DNA from: Acinetobacter sp. ANC 4862
Lineage (GTDB): Bacteria > Pseudomonadota > Gammaproteobacteria > Pseudomonadales > Moraxellaceae
Length of the DNA: 64,000 bases
Assembly (NCBI RefSeq): GCF_004336635.1
Contig: NZ_SJXH01000016.1
Coordinates: forward strand, 1 to 64,000
Direction of reading: 5' to 3'
Shown: positions 47,209 to 56,019 of the stretch, piece by piece
Numbering within the stretch: the first letter of the stretch is position 1
Layout of the letters: every line of letters begins with the position of its first letter
Program-made: the position numbers and the translations under genes
Notes under the pieces: model-generated
Told to the model about the DNA's origin: nothing
The model's database searches: none
What the model saw: only the letters and a program-made list of their open reading frames with translations

Positions 47209-47605
47209 TCAGTCCTGAATATTAAAAAATTTATGCTTCATCCATAATCCATTCTTTAAAAAGAGCATACTCGATTTCATGAGTACCATTTTCTGGTTTA
47301 AAAATAATTTATTTTTTGATAAACAACGTAAGGCCAATTGAATACTATAAAGTTCAACTTGTGATTCAGCTATGGCTTTTAAGATTAGCTGTTCTAAGAA
47401 CTTAAACTCCCCCCCATAGTCCCTAAAAGTCACGATGCCCCATTATATCGGCTATAAACTGTTCCTTTACAAAATCTATAGCTAGCATTGGGTTTGTTGG
47501 AAGTTTCCATAATGTTTTACTATTACGTGAACGGTAGCAGCCATAAAATTGCATGATATTTTGGATTTGTGCCCAAATTTCATCAGTTATGACTCTGCGT
47601 GACAT
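47209..47605 (-). pseudogene. IS5-family transposase remnant (second type)
   Basis: The start MSRRVITDEIWAQIQNIMQF, then GCYRSRNSKTLWKLPTNP, is the N-terminus of an IS5-group transposase different from the 19281 IS. After about 45 codons the frame breaks and degenerate sequence follows to about 47209. No catalytic residues remain. Confidence 0.65.
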
Positions 47606-47894
47606 GTTAGAAAACTTAATTGTAGAAGGGAGATCTAAGATATTTTAATTGAATAGATGAGAAGAGTGAAATATGTACATTAAATGAGGACATGCCCTAA
47701 TAAAGTGGATGAGATCTACACCTTTTTTAATTTATATATCCAAAATCAATTATATGTGACCCTAAAAAGTCATTCGGTACTAAAATGGGCACAAGCGAAA
47801 ACGTTTCCCTGAAGGGGAAATCAAAAATTCATATGCCCGTAAAACAAAAAATGCAACAGAAACCTTTAACTGTACTTTTTTTATTAAATTGAGA

Positions 47895-48359
47895 TTAATG
47901 AGCTAAGTTTTTGAAAATAAGTTTAAGACTTTCTAACATTTTTTCAATTTGTAGTGGTGTTAAACCTTCAAAAGATTGATCTAAAACGATATGGCTAAGA
48001 TCGTTAATTTTTTGCGCCATTTGTTGTCCTTTATCGGTTAATACAACCCGGGTAATTCGAGCATCATCTTCACAACAATAAGTATTCACCAACCCTTCAT
48101 CCTTTAAACGGTAGATAATTTTCGTAGTAGTCGACATCTTGGAAATTATCATTTCGGATAACTCAGATACACTCGCCTGAGGTTTGACTTTTAAAGCCAG
48201 TAAAATACGACGGCGAGAATTATCTAAACCATATTTTTTTAACGCGTGATCGATATTCTGTACATATTGAGCATGTACTTGAGTGACCCAGTAATATGGG
48301 GAATGATCCAGATTAAAATCTTCTGATGTAGAAAAAAACTTATTGTACTTTTTTGTCAT
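47895..48359 (-). CDS. MarR-family transcriptional regulator
   Basis: 154 aa. Winged helix from about residue 45 to 115: RRRILLALKVKPQASVSELS, then EMIISKMSTTTKIIYRLKDE-GLV and the wing CCEDDARITRVVLTDKG. MarR proteins dimerise and release DNA on ligand binding. The adjacent Cys-Cys in the wing (TYCCEDDA) could sense oxidation, a guess. A decayed homologue lies at 300-413. No adjacent co-directional target gene, so targets are unclear. Confidence 0.9.
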   Translation of the reverse strand: MTKKYNKFFSTSEDFNLDHSPYYWVTQVHAQYVQNIDHALKKYGLDNSRRRILLALKVKPQASVSELSEMIISKMSTTTKIIYRLKDEGLVNTYCCEDDARITRVVLTDKGQQMAQKINDLSHIVLDQSFEGLTPLQIEKMLESLKLIFKNLAH

Positions 48360-48544
48360 GGCTGAAAACCTATAATCTATTGTTGTAATTGAAATTATTT
48401 TTTAGAATTTAATTTTATTTGAAAGTAACTGGTTTTAGCAACCCATATTACATTATTTTTATTGCTTATTCAGATATTAAGTATCTTATAAATTTATCAG
48501 GATAATCTACAAATACTTTGAATATTGTCTAACAAAATTTTAAT

Positions 48545-48735
48545 AAATAAAAAAACCCTGACATCCTGTCAGGGTTTTTCGTATTGTTTAGCTCAGTATA
48601 ACTCCTGTCATACCTTACACTCCTGTGCTCGTCTATTTTTCTTATTGTATGGAACTTCATGTTCCTGTTGGTTCCATCATAGAAAATAACGCTCAGATCA
48701 CCTAGAAGCAAAGTACCTTTAATCTTTGTACGTTA
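48545..48735 (-). ncRNA. Candidate CsrA/RsmA-titrating small RNA (GGA-rich)
   Basis: On the minus strand a possible promoter (TTGCGT 48768-48763, 17-bp spacer, TTATAG 48745-48740) precedes about 190 nt ending in a strong terminator (CCCTGACA-GGA-TGTCAGGG, 48574-48556, then T's). Five GGA motifs occur (48675, 48665, 48623, 48605, 48566), four of them as CAGGA. The last sits in the terminator loop in the context ACAGGAUGU, close to the CsrA consensus. This is the layout of CsrB/RsmY-type sponges. No protein frame is credible. Not matched to a known RNA. Confidence 0.45.
48556..48579. terminator. Strong bidirectional terminator with GGA loop
   Basis: CCCTGACA/TGTCAGGG, eight base pairs, A run on the left and T run on the right. 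It ends the candidate small RNA and may also stop rightward reading. Confidence 0.9.
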
Positions 48736-48963
48736 AAGCCTATAAGACAGATTAAAAAGTATACGCAAACTTATCCGCAGAAATTGGGGATTATTTTAAG
48801 CATTGATGTATTGATAAAGCACAATAAATTTTTATTTTGATTAAAATGTGATCAATTTTATTGGCAAAAGATATAAGAACTGAGAGGAGATTAACCAACT
48901 TGTTTTCAAACCAGTTTTTTAAGGGTTTTTAGAGACGTTTTAGTTCTATAAATATATAAGCTG

Positions 48964-48979
48964 TTCACGTCCCCTTCAC
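48964..48979 (+). promoter_or_regulatory. TTCAC direct repeat (cre-tag-like), upstream of NTF2-like gene
   Basis: TTCAC-GTCCCC-TTCAC, followed by ATC; perfect 11-bp-period repeat 42 bp before the ATG at 49021. Same form as the CreB/BlrA site TTCAC-N6-TTCAC of enterobacteria and Aeromonas. One of four such sites that frame the 49-59 kb cluster. Confidence 0.65.
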
Positions 48980-49020
48980 ATCTCTTTTTTTAAATTAAGT
49001 AAAAAGGAAGGAGTATTGTG

Positions 49021-49593
49021 ATGAAGGTTATAAAAACACTGTTGGTCTCGACCTTGGCGCTCGTCAGTTTAGCCGCCTGCAAAACGGTTCCAAGTTATAG
49101 CAGTGACTATACTCAGGCCAATCATAAAATTCAGGGGATCAATTTAACCGATCAACAAGCTTTAGATATCGGCACTCGTTTTGTTGCTGCATTTAATACC
49201 TTGGGCACTCCTGCCTTTGTGGAACAAGCCAGTAATTTATACGCTGATCAATTATTTATTAATGATACCCTCTCCCAATTTTCTCAAAAAAAAGATTTAG
49301 TCCAACATTTTCAAGGCATGAATAATCGGGTAAGCAATGTCAGCGTCAAACTGATCAGTGCTACACATCATCAGGATTCTGCTTATATTCACTGGCAAAT
49401 GGCCTATAATTTCAAGATGTTTGGTCGCACTAAAACCATGGATTCTTATGGTATTAGTGAAATTAAAATCAATCAGGCGAATCAGATTATTTTCCAACAA
49501 GATTTTTGGGACCCTGCAAATGGTCTTTATCGTTCACTGCCTGTGTTCGGAGGAGTATACGGATGGCTTTTACCCTTCAAAAAATCGCTTTAA
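49021..49593 (+). CDS. NTF2/SnoaL-like lipoprotein
   Basis: 190 aa from ATG 49021 (GTG 49018 is too close to the GGAAGGAG binding site). Lipobox SLAAC, Cys about 21. The rest fits a cone-shaped NTF2/SnoaL fold: NLTDQQALDIGTRFVAAFNT, LYADQLFINDTLSQFSQKKD, SAYIHWQMAYNFKMFGRT, YGISEIKIN. Such proteins commonly accompany CFA-type methyltransferase/DUF1365 clusters. It may bind a lipid at the membrane surface. First gene of a rightward operon with the chalcone-isomerase-like gene and the response regulator. Confidence 0.88.
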   Translation: MKVIKTLLVSTLALVSLAACKTVPSYSSDYTQANHKIQGINLTDQQALDIGTRFVAAFNTLGTPAFVEQASNLYADQLFINDTLSQFSQKKDLVQHFQGMNNRVSNVSVKLISATHHQDSAYIHWQMAYNFKMFGRTKTMDSYGISEIKINQANQIIFQQDFWDPANGLYRSLPVFGGVYGWLLPFKKSL

Positions 49594-50063
49594 CGCTGAT
49601 GGCTACGGCTATCCTAGCTGTTAGTGCACCAGCGGGTGCTGCAACATTAAAAAAATGTAATACAGCGCCTTTGATCGTTACTACAAAAAATGTGGGACAG
49701 GTGAGCTATTTTGCTGAAAACTGTGAAAAAGCCTGGGACACTCAAAGTATTCAACTCGATTTTGCCTATAGTCATGACATTCCCGAATGGGCATTTAAAC
49801 GGGCAGCTACTCATTTTCTGAAAAAGAACGTTGCAGGCTATAGCCCAAACATGGCCCTGAACCAGATTACCCAATGGTACAAGCCGGTCAAAAAAGGCGA
49901 TTTATATCGTCTAAATTACCAACATACTGCACAGAAAATAACCTTATTACTGAATCAGAAAGTACTGGGGCAAGTGAATGATCCCCAAATAAATCAATAT
50001 TTTAATATTTGGTTTGGGGCAACGCCTTTTAATGCTAAATTAAAGCAACAATTGTTAAATTAA
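49563..50063 (+). CDS. Chalcone-isomerase-like periplasmic protein
   Basis: 166 aa with ATG at 49563 inside the end of the lipoprotein gene (31-bp overlap) and a GGAGGAG binding site. Signal peptide to about residue 27 (AVSAPAGAA). The pattern QSIQLDFAYSHDIPEWAFKR and YQHTAQKITLLLNQKVLGQV and the small C-terminal IWFGATPFNAKLKQQLL match the bacterial chalcone-isomerase-like domain found beside CFA/DUF1365 genes. Related folds bind fatty acids; I infer lipid binding in the periplasm rather than true isomerase activity. Confidence 0.8.
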   Translation: MAFTLQKIALTLMATAILAVSAPAGAATLKKCNTAPLIVTTKNVGQVSYFAENCEKAWDTQSIQLDFAYSHDIPEWAFKRAATHFLKKNVAGYSPNMALNQITQWYKPVKKGDLYRLNYQHTAQKITLLLNQKVLGQVNDPQINQYFNIWFGATPFNAKLKQQLLN

Positions 50064-50081
50064 TGGTTTAATCATCGACTT

Positions 50082-50768
50082 ATGAGCAATCACTTTATCC
50101 TCATGGTTGAGGATCACTTTGAACTGGCCGCAACGGTATGCGAATTTCTGGAAGAACATGGCTACGTCATTGACCATGCCCGTACTTTGGATGCGGCACG
50201 GCATTTTCTAAAAAACCAGCACTATCATCTGTTATTGCTGGACATTAATTTGCCTGATGGTTCCGGTTATGACCTATGTGACTGGTTGCGTAATGAGCAG
50301 GATCTGGATTTACCGGTACTGATGCTTACAGCGCGCGATACCCTGGATGACAAGTTGAAAGGCTTTGCCTCCGGAACCGATGATTATCTGGTGAAACCGT
50401 TTGACTTTAATGAACTGGTGATGCGGATTCGTGCCCTAATTAAACGTTCATTAGGTGAGGTTTCTAACAGCAAACTACAGATTCATGATTTGATTCTGGA
50501 CAGTGCCACTCAAACAGTCAGTCGTGCAGGTCAGACTCTTGAACTACCACCAATTCAGTTTAAATTACTCAAAATTCTCATGCGTCACTCACCCAAGGTC
50601 ATCAGCAAGCAGGAAATTATGATGGAACTCTGGGGCGACGAAGAACCGGAAAGTGATGCTTTACGCAGCCATATTTATAACCTGCGTAAAATTGTTGACA
50701 AACCCTTTGATCAAAAACTGATTCATACCGTTTCTGGGGTCGGTTTAAAAGTTGCCCTTGAAAGTTGA
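50082..50768 (+). CDS. OmpR-family response regulator
   Basis: 228 aa. The receiver domain has the phospho-acceptor D54 (LLLLDINLPDG), E10/D11 acidic pocket, T (MLTARD) and K (VKPFDF). The winged helix (about 130-226) has recognition helix SDALRSHIYNLRKIVD. It is the last gene of the rightward operon. Its partner kinase is the last gene of the opposing operon; the two stop codons are only 14 bp apart. The TTCAC repeats with one-helical-turn spacing upstream of these operons suit an OmpR-type dimer, so I infer this is the regulator that binds them. Confidence 0.93.
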   Translation: MSNHFILMVEDHFELAATVCEFLEEHGYVIDHARTLDAARHFLKNQHYHLLLLDINLPDGSGYDLCDWLRNEQDLDLPVLMLTARDTLDDKLKGFASGTDDYLVKPFDFNELVMRIRALIKRSLGEVSNSKLQIHDLILDSATQTVSRAGQTLELPPIQFKLLKILMRHSPKVISKQEIMMELWGDEEPESDALRSHIYNLRKIVDKPFDQKLIHTVSGVGLKVALES

Positions 50769-50782
50769 GATGACAGCACCGG

Positions 50783-52108
50783 TTAATGTAAATACACAAC
50801 CACGATCAGTCCGGTGGTATCTGTCAGTTTGAGCTCACTATGGGTACTCAGATAATACTGCCGGTCAAATAACTCCACTCGCCAGCCCAGTTGTTTGCAT
50901 AATTTCTGTACCAGCTGTAAGCCAATACCATGCCCCTTGGCGGTGAGAGAGAGTTGCGAATCATTCAAGGCTTGTACCTTGGCATTATTGGGTAAGCTAA
51001 TGCCAATGCCATTATCTGCAATCACGATCTTATTTTTTTGCTGAATAATATTAATTTCTGATCCTTGAGAATAGTTCAGTGCATTACGTAAAATATTGCT
51101 CAACACCATCTTGGTCATTGAAGGATACAATAAACGGGGCTGCTCATTTATTTCGCCCTGCACTTCAATCAGCATGCCTTTACTGTCACTGACTGGATTT
51201 AAATCTATGACTAAATCTTCAATAATTTCAGATAACATAGATTGTTCAGGGGTCAAATCATTGGTTTTATTGCGGGCAATCGCCAGTAGTGTGTCCACCA
51301 ATAACTGCATGTCTTCAATGGTATTGTTTAAGCGGCTCAATGCTTTGTCATGCCCATAACGCGCCTGACAAAGCTGCACATTACCCTTTAAAATCGTGAG
51401 TGGGGTACGCAGCTCATGACTCACATCCCCAGTAAACTCACGTTCACGTTGTATAAACTCATTCAGAACCTGATGATATTTTTCCAGTGCCTGTTTGAGG
51501 TATTCTGCTTCCATGTTGCCATTGGTATGAATACCCAGAAAAGGAGAAACCTGTTTGCTCTGATGCGCCCAGTCAATATGTTCCAGTGCATTGGCTAGAC
51601 GGGTAATCGGAGAAAAATAACGTTTGGCACGGCGATTGGACCAGAGCAAAAAGCTATACAGTACAAATAAGCTAAACATCAGCGGAGCCAGACCAAACAA
51701 CCAGATCAGCTTGTTGACATTGCTTTCCCCAAACACCAGTAACACATGCTGACCATTGCGCTCGCCATAGACCGTCATGCGCTCCTTGCCATCAATAAAA
51801 ATACGATGCACACCATCCTCAAGCTGCATGGACTGAAAGCGGACTGGCGGAGTTTCCGTGGTCCAGCGATAACCATACAGGTTTTTGGTATCGGGCAAGT
51901 CAGCTTTGGGATTACGTTCTACCCGGGTCCAGTAATGGGCCATTTCCTGTTCAAGTGCCGTTTTCAGCAGTGAACCTTTAATGACCCATGCACTACAGGC
52001 CAGACCAATCACCACAGATAGTGCGATCAGTGCAATCTGCAACCAGTAATAACGGTTGAACACCTTACTTAATTGCGTACTAGGACTGTTTGAACCGGGT
52101 TTCAACAT
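50783..52108 (-). CDS. Sensor histidine kinase
   Basis: 441 aa. Two membrane helices (about 22-45 and 135-156) enclose a 90-residue periplasmic sensor domain. A HAMP-like linker follows, then the HisKA box FTGDVSHELRTPLTILKG with His231, and the ATPase with N box (NILRNALNY), DNGIGI and GHGIGLQLV. It is 30 bp downstream of the second CFA-type gene and so probably the last gene of the lipid operon. It faces its cognate regulator gene tail to tail, an uncommon order for such a pair. Confidence 0.93.
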   Translation of the reverse strand: MLKPGSNSPSTQLSKVFNRYYWLQIALIALSVVIGLACSAWVIKGSLLKTALEQEMAHYWTRVERNPKADLPDTKNLYGYRWTTETPPVRFQSMQLEDGVHRIFIDGKERMTVYGERNGQHVLLVFGESNVNKLIWLFGLAPLMFSLFVLYSFLLWSNRRAKRYFSPITRLANALEHIDWAHQSKQVSPFLGIHTNGNMEAEYLKQALEKYHQVLNEFIQREREFTGDVSHELRTPLTILKGNVQLCQARYGHDKALSRLNNTIEDMQLLVDTLLAIARNKTNDLTPEQSMLSEIIEDLVIDLNPVSDSKGMLIEVQGEINEQPRLLYPSMTKMVLSNILRNALNYSQGSEINIIQQKNKIVIADNGIGISLPNNAKVQALNDSQLSLTAKGHGIGLQLVQKLCKQLGWRVELFDRQYYLSTHSELKLTDTTGLIVVVYLH

Positions 52109-52138
52109 AAATTGACCACAATGATAAAGCTGAGAAAA

Positions 52139-53215
52139 TTATACGCTTTTCTTTTTGAACAGGAAGTGACCAACCACCCATTCCTGCCCCTGCTCCAAAC
52201 CGAACAGTTCAGCACAAGCCATAAAGAAAATGCGCCAGCGTTGCCACCAGGCAGCTGCATCTTTGCCATAGACCTGCTGAAATAAAGGCTTCAGTTCAGC
52301 CTGCTGGCGATCCATATTGTCCAGCCATGCATTTGCTGTTTTCTCATAATGTGTGCCTGACCACTGCCAATGTTGGCTGAGCTCCAAATGCTGCTGAAAA
52401 TGCAGGAACGTGGAGGCCGAAGGCATCAGACCGCCGGTAAAGAAATACTTCGACATCCAGTCATATTCAGATTTAATTTCAAAAGGATAATGTAAAAAAC
52501 GGTGGCAGAAAATATGACACCACAATAAACCATCGGCCTTTAACCAACCCTGAATTTTTTCAAATAAACGCTGATAATTACGCACATGCTCGAACATTTC
52601 CACCGAAACCACCCGGTCGAAAGACGCAGGCTCCAGTTCCAGCACATTCACATCACAGGTGATGACCTTCAGATTGCTAAAGCCACGCGCCTGTGCCTGA
52701 GCCTGAATATGCTGGCGCTGCGTCGCAGAATTGGACACAGCCGTAATTTTGGCATTTGGATAATGCTCTGCCATCCACAGCGTTAAAGATCCCCAACCAC
52801 AGCCCAGCTCAAGTATGTGCTGACCATCTTTTAATTGTGCGCGCTCAGCATAAAGCTGTAGGGCATTTTCTTCGGCTTCATCCAGCGTTGTTTTTTCATT
52901 TGGAAAATAGCAGGCACTGTATTTCAATCGCTTGCCCAGCACCGCCTGAAAAAACTCGGTCGGTAATTCATAATGCTGTTCGTTGGCTTTGTCTGTGGCG
53001 ACGGCAATTTCACTGCTTTTCAGCATATTGAGCACGTCCATATAACGCTGAGCAGCCTGTTCAGGATCATAACGCCCTTCCTGAATCAGTCTTTTTTTAC
53101 TCAGTGCCCGGATAGCAGCACGAATCGCCTGATCTGGAATCAGCCCACTTTCAACTAATTTTAATGATTTATGAATGATAAAATCCATGTGCCTACCTAC
53201 TTTTTGGGTTTCCAC
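52139..53215 (-). CDS. CFA-type SAM-dependent fatty-acid methyltransferase (second, short type)
   Basis: 358 aa. The SAM-binding motif HILELGCGWGSLTLWMAEHY is at about 140 and post-motifs VVSVEMFEHVRNYQRLFEKI and GLLWCHIFCHRFLHYPFE follow. It belongs to the cyclopropane-fatty-acid-synthase superfamily but is of the subtype lacking the usual N-terminal domain length, and is different from the 399-aa paralogue in this operon. It adds a methyl(ene) group to an unsaturated acyl chain. The start overlaps the DUF1295 gene by 19 bp. Confidence 0.88.
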   Translation of the reverse strand: METQKVGRHMDFIIHKSLKLVESGLIPDQAIRAAIRALSKKRLIQEGRYDPEQAAQRYMDVLNMLKSSEIAVATDKANEQHYELPTEFFQAVLGKRLKYSACYFPNEKTTLDEAEENALQLYAERAQLKDGQHILELGCGWGSLTLWMAEHYPNAKITAVSNSATQRQHIQAQAQARGFSNLKVITCDVNVLELEPASFDRVVSVEMFEHVRNYQRLFEKIQGWLKADGLLWCHIFCHRFLHYPFEIKSEYDWMSKYFFTGGLMPSASTFLHFQQHLELSQHWQWSGTHYEKTANAWLDNMDRQQAELKPLFQQVYGKDAAAWWQRWRIFFMACAELFGLEQGQEWVVGHFLFKKKSV

Positions 53216-53979
53216 AAAATAAACATCGATGTTCGTTGTTGATAATCACGATAATTCTGTCCCCGGTTTTTCAGGGCTTGTTGCTCGTTAAACGGAATGC
53301 CGGTGATGTAATATAAAAACAGCCACATTAGCACGGGATAAATCCATAACACATATAAACCCACGGCTAAACCTAAGATGGGATAAGCAAACCAATGCAA
53401 CCATTCAAAGAAATAATTAGGATGGCGCGAATATCTCCACAAACCTTGATCCATGGTTTTGCCATGATTCTCAGGATTAAGTTTAAATCTATACAATTGC
53501 TGATCAGCCAGTGTTTCACCCGTCAATGCGATAACCATAATGAATGCTGAGATGACCAGCAAAATCATGCTCTCATTTCCCCACTGTTCTGCAGGTATAT
53601 TTAACAGCATCCACATCGGCAGGAAAAAAAGAATCGCTAAACCAGCCTGAAAGATGAAAAACGCCAAAAACCCGAAGTGTTGAAATTTTCCCATGGCGCG
53701 TCGCATATTGGCATAACGGCGGTCTTCTTGCTGTTCTGACTGATAACGCCGCAGTAAATGCCAAAAAAGACGTAAGAACCAGAAGCCACTCAATACACCA
53801 ATAAAGACACGAAGCCAGTCAGGTGCAGTTTCAATCAATACTGCACTTAACAACAGATTCAATGTGATACAAAAAGCCCAAGCTACATCGACAATACCAG
53901 CACGGCGATTGAACAGCGTTAGTAGCCAGCAGCACAGCATGATGAATACATTCAGCAGGAAAAGATTTCCTAACATCAT
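53197..53979 (-). CDS. DUF1295 membrane protein (steroid-reductase/ICMT-like)
   Basis: 260 aa with about seven hydrophobic helices. The conserved C-terminal motif YSRHPNYFFEWLHWF and NEQQALKNRGQNYRDYQQRT define DUF1295, related to 3-oxo-5-alpha-steroid 4-dehydrogenases and isoprenylcysteine methyltransferases. Likely an NADPH-dependent reductase or methyltransferase acting on membrane lipid. Lies between the two CFA-type genes and overlaps the second. Confidence 0.88.
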   Translation of the reverse strand: MMLGNLFLLNVFIMLCCWLLTLFNRRAGIVDVAWAFCITLNLLLSAVLIETAPDWLRVFIGVLSGFWFLRLFWHLLRRYQSEQQEDRRYANMRRAMGKFQHFGFLAFFIFQAGLAILFFLPMWMLLNIPAEQWGNESMILLVISAFIMVIALTGETLADQQLYRFKLNPENHGKTMDQGLWRYSRHPNYFFEWLHWFAYPILGLAVGLYVLWIYPVLMWLFLYYITGIPFNEQQALKNRGQNYRDYQQRTSMFILWKPKK

Positions 53980-54011
53980 TTTGTCTCCTTCATCTGTGGG
54001 GTTAATCGGAC

Positions 54012-55211
54012 TTAATACGGACTGGCTTCAAACAGCATATGCACGTCACTAATTACGCCTTCTTTAAAGCCACCTTCGCAATAACACAAATAGAAATCCC
54101 ACATCCGAATAAAGTTGTCATCAAAACCCAGTGCCTTAACCTGATCCTGAGCCGCTAAAAACCGCTCACGCCAGTGATGCAAGGTCTGAGCATAGCTTTG
54201 ACCAATATCATCCAGCTGTTTCAAACGTAATTTCTGTTCAGAAGCACTTTGCGTTAAAACACTGATGCAGGGAATAAAACTACCCGGAAAAATATAGCGT
54301 TTAATATAATCCACGGTATGCAATGCTTTTTTATAGCGTGCATCTTCAATGGTAATAGCCTGAATCAGTGCCAGACCATGTGGCTTAAGCAAGGCTCTGC
54401 ATTTTTCAAAATAGGTCGGCAGATATTGCTCCCCGACAGCTTCAATCATTTCAATCGAGACCAGTTTATCGAACTTGCCTTGCAGCAGACGGTAATCCTT
54501 GAGCTGTACATCAATACGGTGACTTAAACCGGCAGCCTCAATACGTTTAACTGCTTCATCATACTGGGCTTGGGAAATGGTAATGGTGGTGACCTGACAG
54601 CCGTAATGTTGTGCCGCATAAATGGCAAAACCACCCCAGCCGCTGCCAATTTCGACCAGATGATCGAGCGGTTTTAACTGTAATTTCTGACAAATCAGCT
54701 CTTTTTTATCATCAGAGGCCTGTTCCAGACTGGTGTGCGTATCTTTAAACACCGCACTGGAGTACATCATGGAAGAATCGAGGAACAGTTTAAAAAAGTC
54801 ATTGCTGAGGTCGTAGTGCTCTGCAATATTTTTACGGCTGCCTTTCAGCGTGTTTTGGCGGCTCTTGTACCAGCTTTTCAGCGCGAGCTGACTGGCCTGT
54901 ACAATAAAATTCTGATTGATTTTATCCAGTACATCACGGTTACGGGCCAACAGTTGAATCAACTGAACTAAGTCATCACTACTCCAATAGCCCCGAATAT
55001 AAGCTTCAGCTGCACCTAAAACACCATTTTTGATAATCAGGTCAATTAATTCAGCATTATGAACATGAATATCTACATTTAAATCAGAAGGCTCACCCAC
55101 TGTACCATTCCATATTCCTTGAAAATGGATTTGGCCATGACGCAATTTAAGTACGCGTCTTAACACCCAGGGCAATGTATCCTGTTCACCGTAAATAAAA
55201 GTTTTCAGCAT
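54012..55211 (-). CDS. Cyclopropane-fatty-acid-synthase family methyltransferase
   Basis: 399 aa, length and layout of classical CFA synthase: an N-terminal lipid-binding domain (1-110) and a Rossmann domain with VEIGSGWGGFAIYAAQHYGC at about 185. Further motifs are LVSIEMIEAVGEQYLPTYFE and YIKRYIFPGSFIPCISVL, corresponding to the active-site region, and a final YLCYCEGGFKEG. It converts double bonds in membrane phospholipids to cyclopropane rings or methylated forms. 3 bp downstream of the DUF1365 gene. Confidence 0.93.
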   Translation of the reverse strand: MLKTFIYGEQDTLPWVLRRVLKLRHGQIHFQGIWNGTVGEPSDLNVDIHVHNAELIDLIIKNGVLGAAEAYIRGYWSSDDLVQLIQLLARNRDVLDKINQNFIVQASQLALKSWYKSRQNTLKGSRKNIAEHYDLSNDFFKLFLDSSMMYSSAVFKDTHTSLEQASDDKKELICQKLQLKPLDHLVEIGSGWGGFAIYAAQHYGCQVTTITISQAQYDEAVKRIEAAGLSHRIDVQLKDYRLLQGKFDKLVSIEMIEAVGEQYLPTYFEKCRALLKPHGLALIQAITIEDARYKKALHTVDYIKRYIFPGSFIPCISVLTQSASEQKLRLKQLDDIGQSYAQTLHHWRERFLAAQDQVKALGFDDNFIRMWDFYLCYCEGGFKEGVISDVHMLFEASPY

Positions 55212-55214
55212 GAC

Positions 55215-56000
55215 TTATTGGTCCTTTTCTTTCTTAGGGTGCCGATGAAATGGAACTTTTTTCCACCATAATTTCAAGGCTTGAACATAGATGGAAACCA
55301 CCATTTTGAAAGGTTCAATACTATGCATGAGAGCATAACGATGCAGTTGTGAAGGAAATGTGATTCTATTTAAACGAAAGCGCATGGTGGCATCGAAGAT
55401 CAGTTGATGCTGTTGCAACAACTGCATATGAATCACATTCAGTCGATCAGAAAAATTAAATCGCCAACGGTAATCAATATCCATCGGCATAAAGGGCGAT
55501 ACATGAAAGGATTTGCCAAAATCAAATTCATAGCCCTGAAAATCACCATGTGCCTGAACCTGATCACGACAGTCATGCACATACACCTGACGTTCATTCC
55601 ACGGCGTGTTGGTAATCTCGCTTAGAATAAACAGCGGTTGATGGTCTTGATCCAAAATGAAATAAAATACCACCGAATTGAAGCGAAAACCCAGACAACG
55701 GGGTAAGGCCAAAATACGGATCTGCCAGGTGGGCAACAATAAGGTATTCGCATATTGCAGCAGCGCTTTTTGTGCTTTTTGACGCAGAGTCCCCTGATAG
55801 GCCGTAAGAAAATCACGCGGATATAAGGTCAAAATATTCCAATGCCGAGATGACCAAAGCCATGATTTTTCAGTAATTGCCTCGAGTTGATCTGGGTCAA
55901 ACCATAAGTAGCTTAAATTCGACTCAAAAGCGTGTGCTTTTGGCGCATAGCGTCTGTGACGAATTTTTGCGTCTGCAATGGCAAGCGAGGTATTTAACAT
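55215..56000 (-). CDS. DUF1365 family protein
   Basis: 261 aa. ADAKIRHRRYAPKAHAFESN near the start, CLGFRFNSVVFYFILDQDHQ, EITNTPWNERQVYV and KSFHVSPFMPMDIDYRWRF are the conserved DUF1365 blocks. This family is almost always found between an FAD-dependent amine-oxidase-like gene and a CFA-type methyltransferase gene, as here. Function unknown; presumably an acyl-chain-handling partner. No signal peptide or membrane helix. Confidence 0.9.
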   Translation of the reverse strand: MLNTSLAIADAKIRHRRYAPKAHAFESNLSYLWFDPDQLEAITEKSWLWSSRHWNILTLYPRDFLTAYQGTLRQKAQKALLQYANTLLLPTWQIRILALPRCLGFRFNSVVFYFILDQDHQPLFILSEITNTPWNERQVYVHDCRDQVQAHGDFQGYEFDFGKSFHVSPFMPMDIDYRWRFNFSDRLNVIHMQLLQQHQLIFDATMRFRLNRITFPSQLHRYALMHSIEPFKMVVSIYVQALKLWWKKVPFHRHPKKEKDQ

Positions 56001-56019
56001 CTGTGAGCTCCATGGCGAA

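Noticed and set aside
48529..48711. 60-codon minus-strand frame through the small-RNA candidate
   Set aside because: It reads through a strong terminator; the RNA interpretation fits better.
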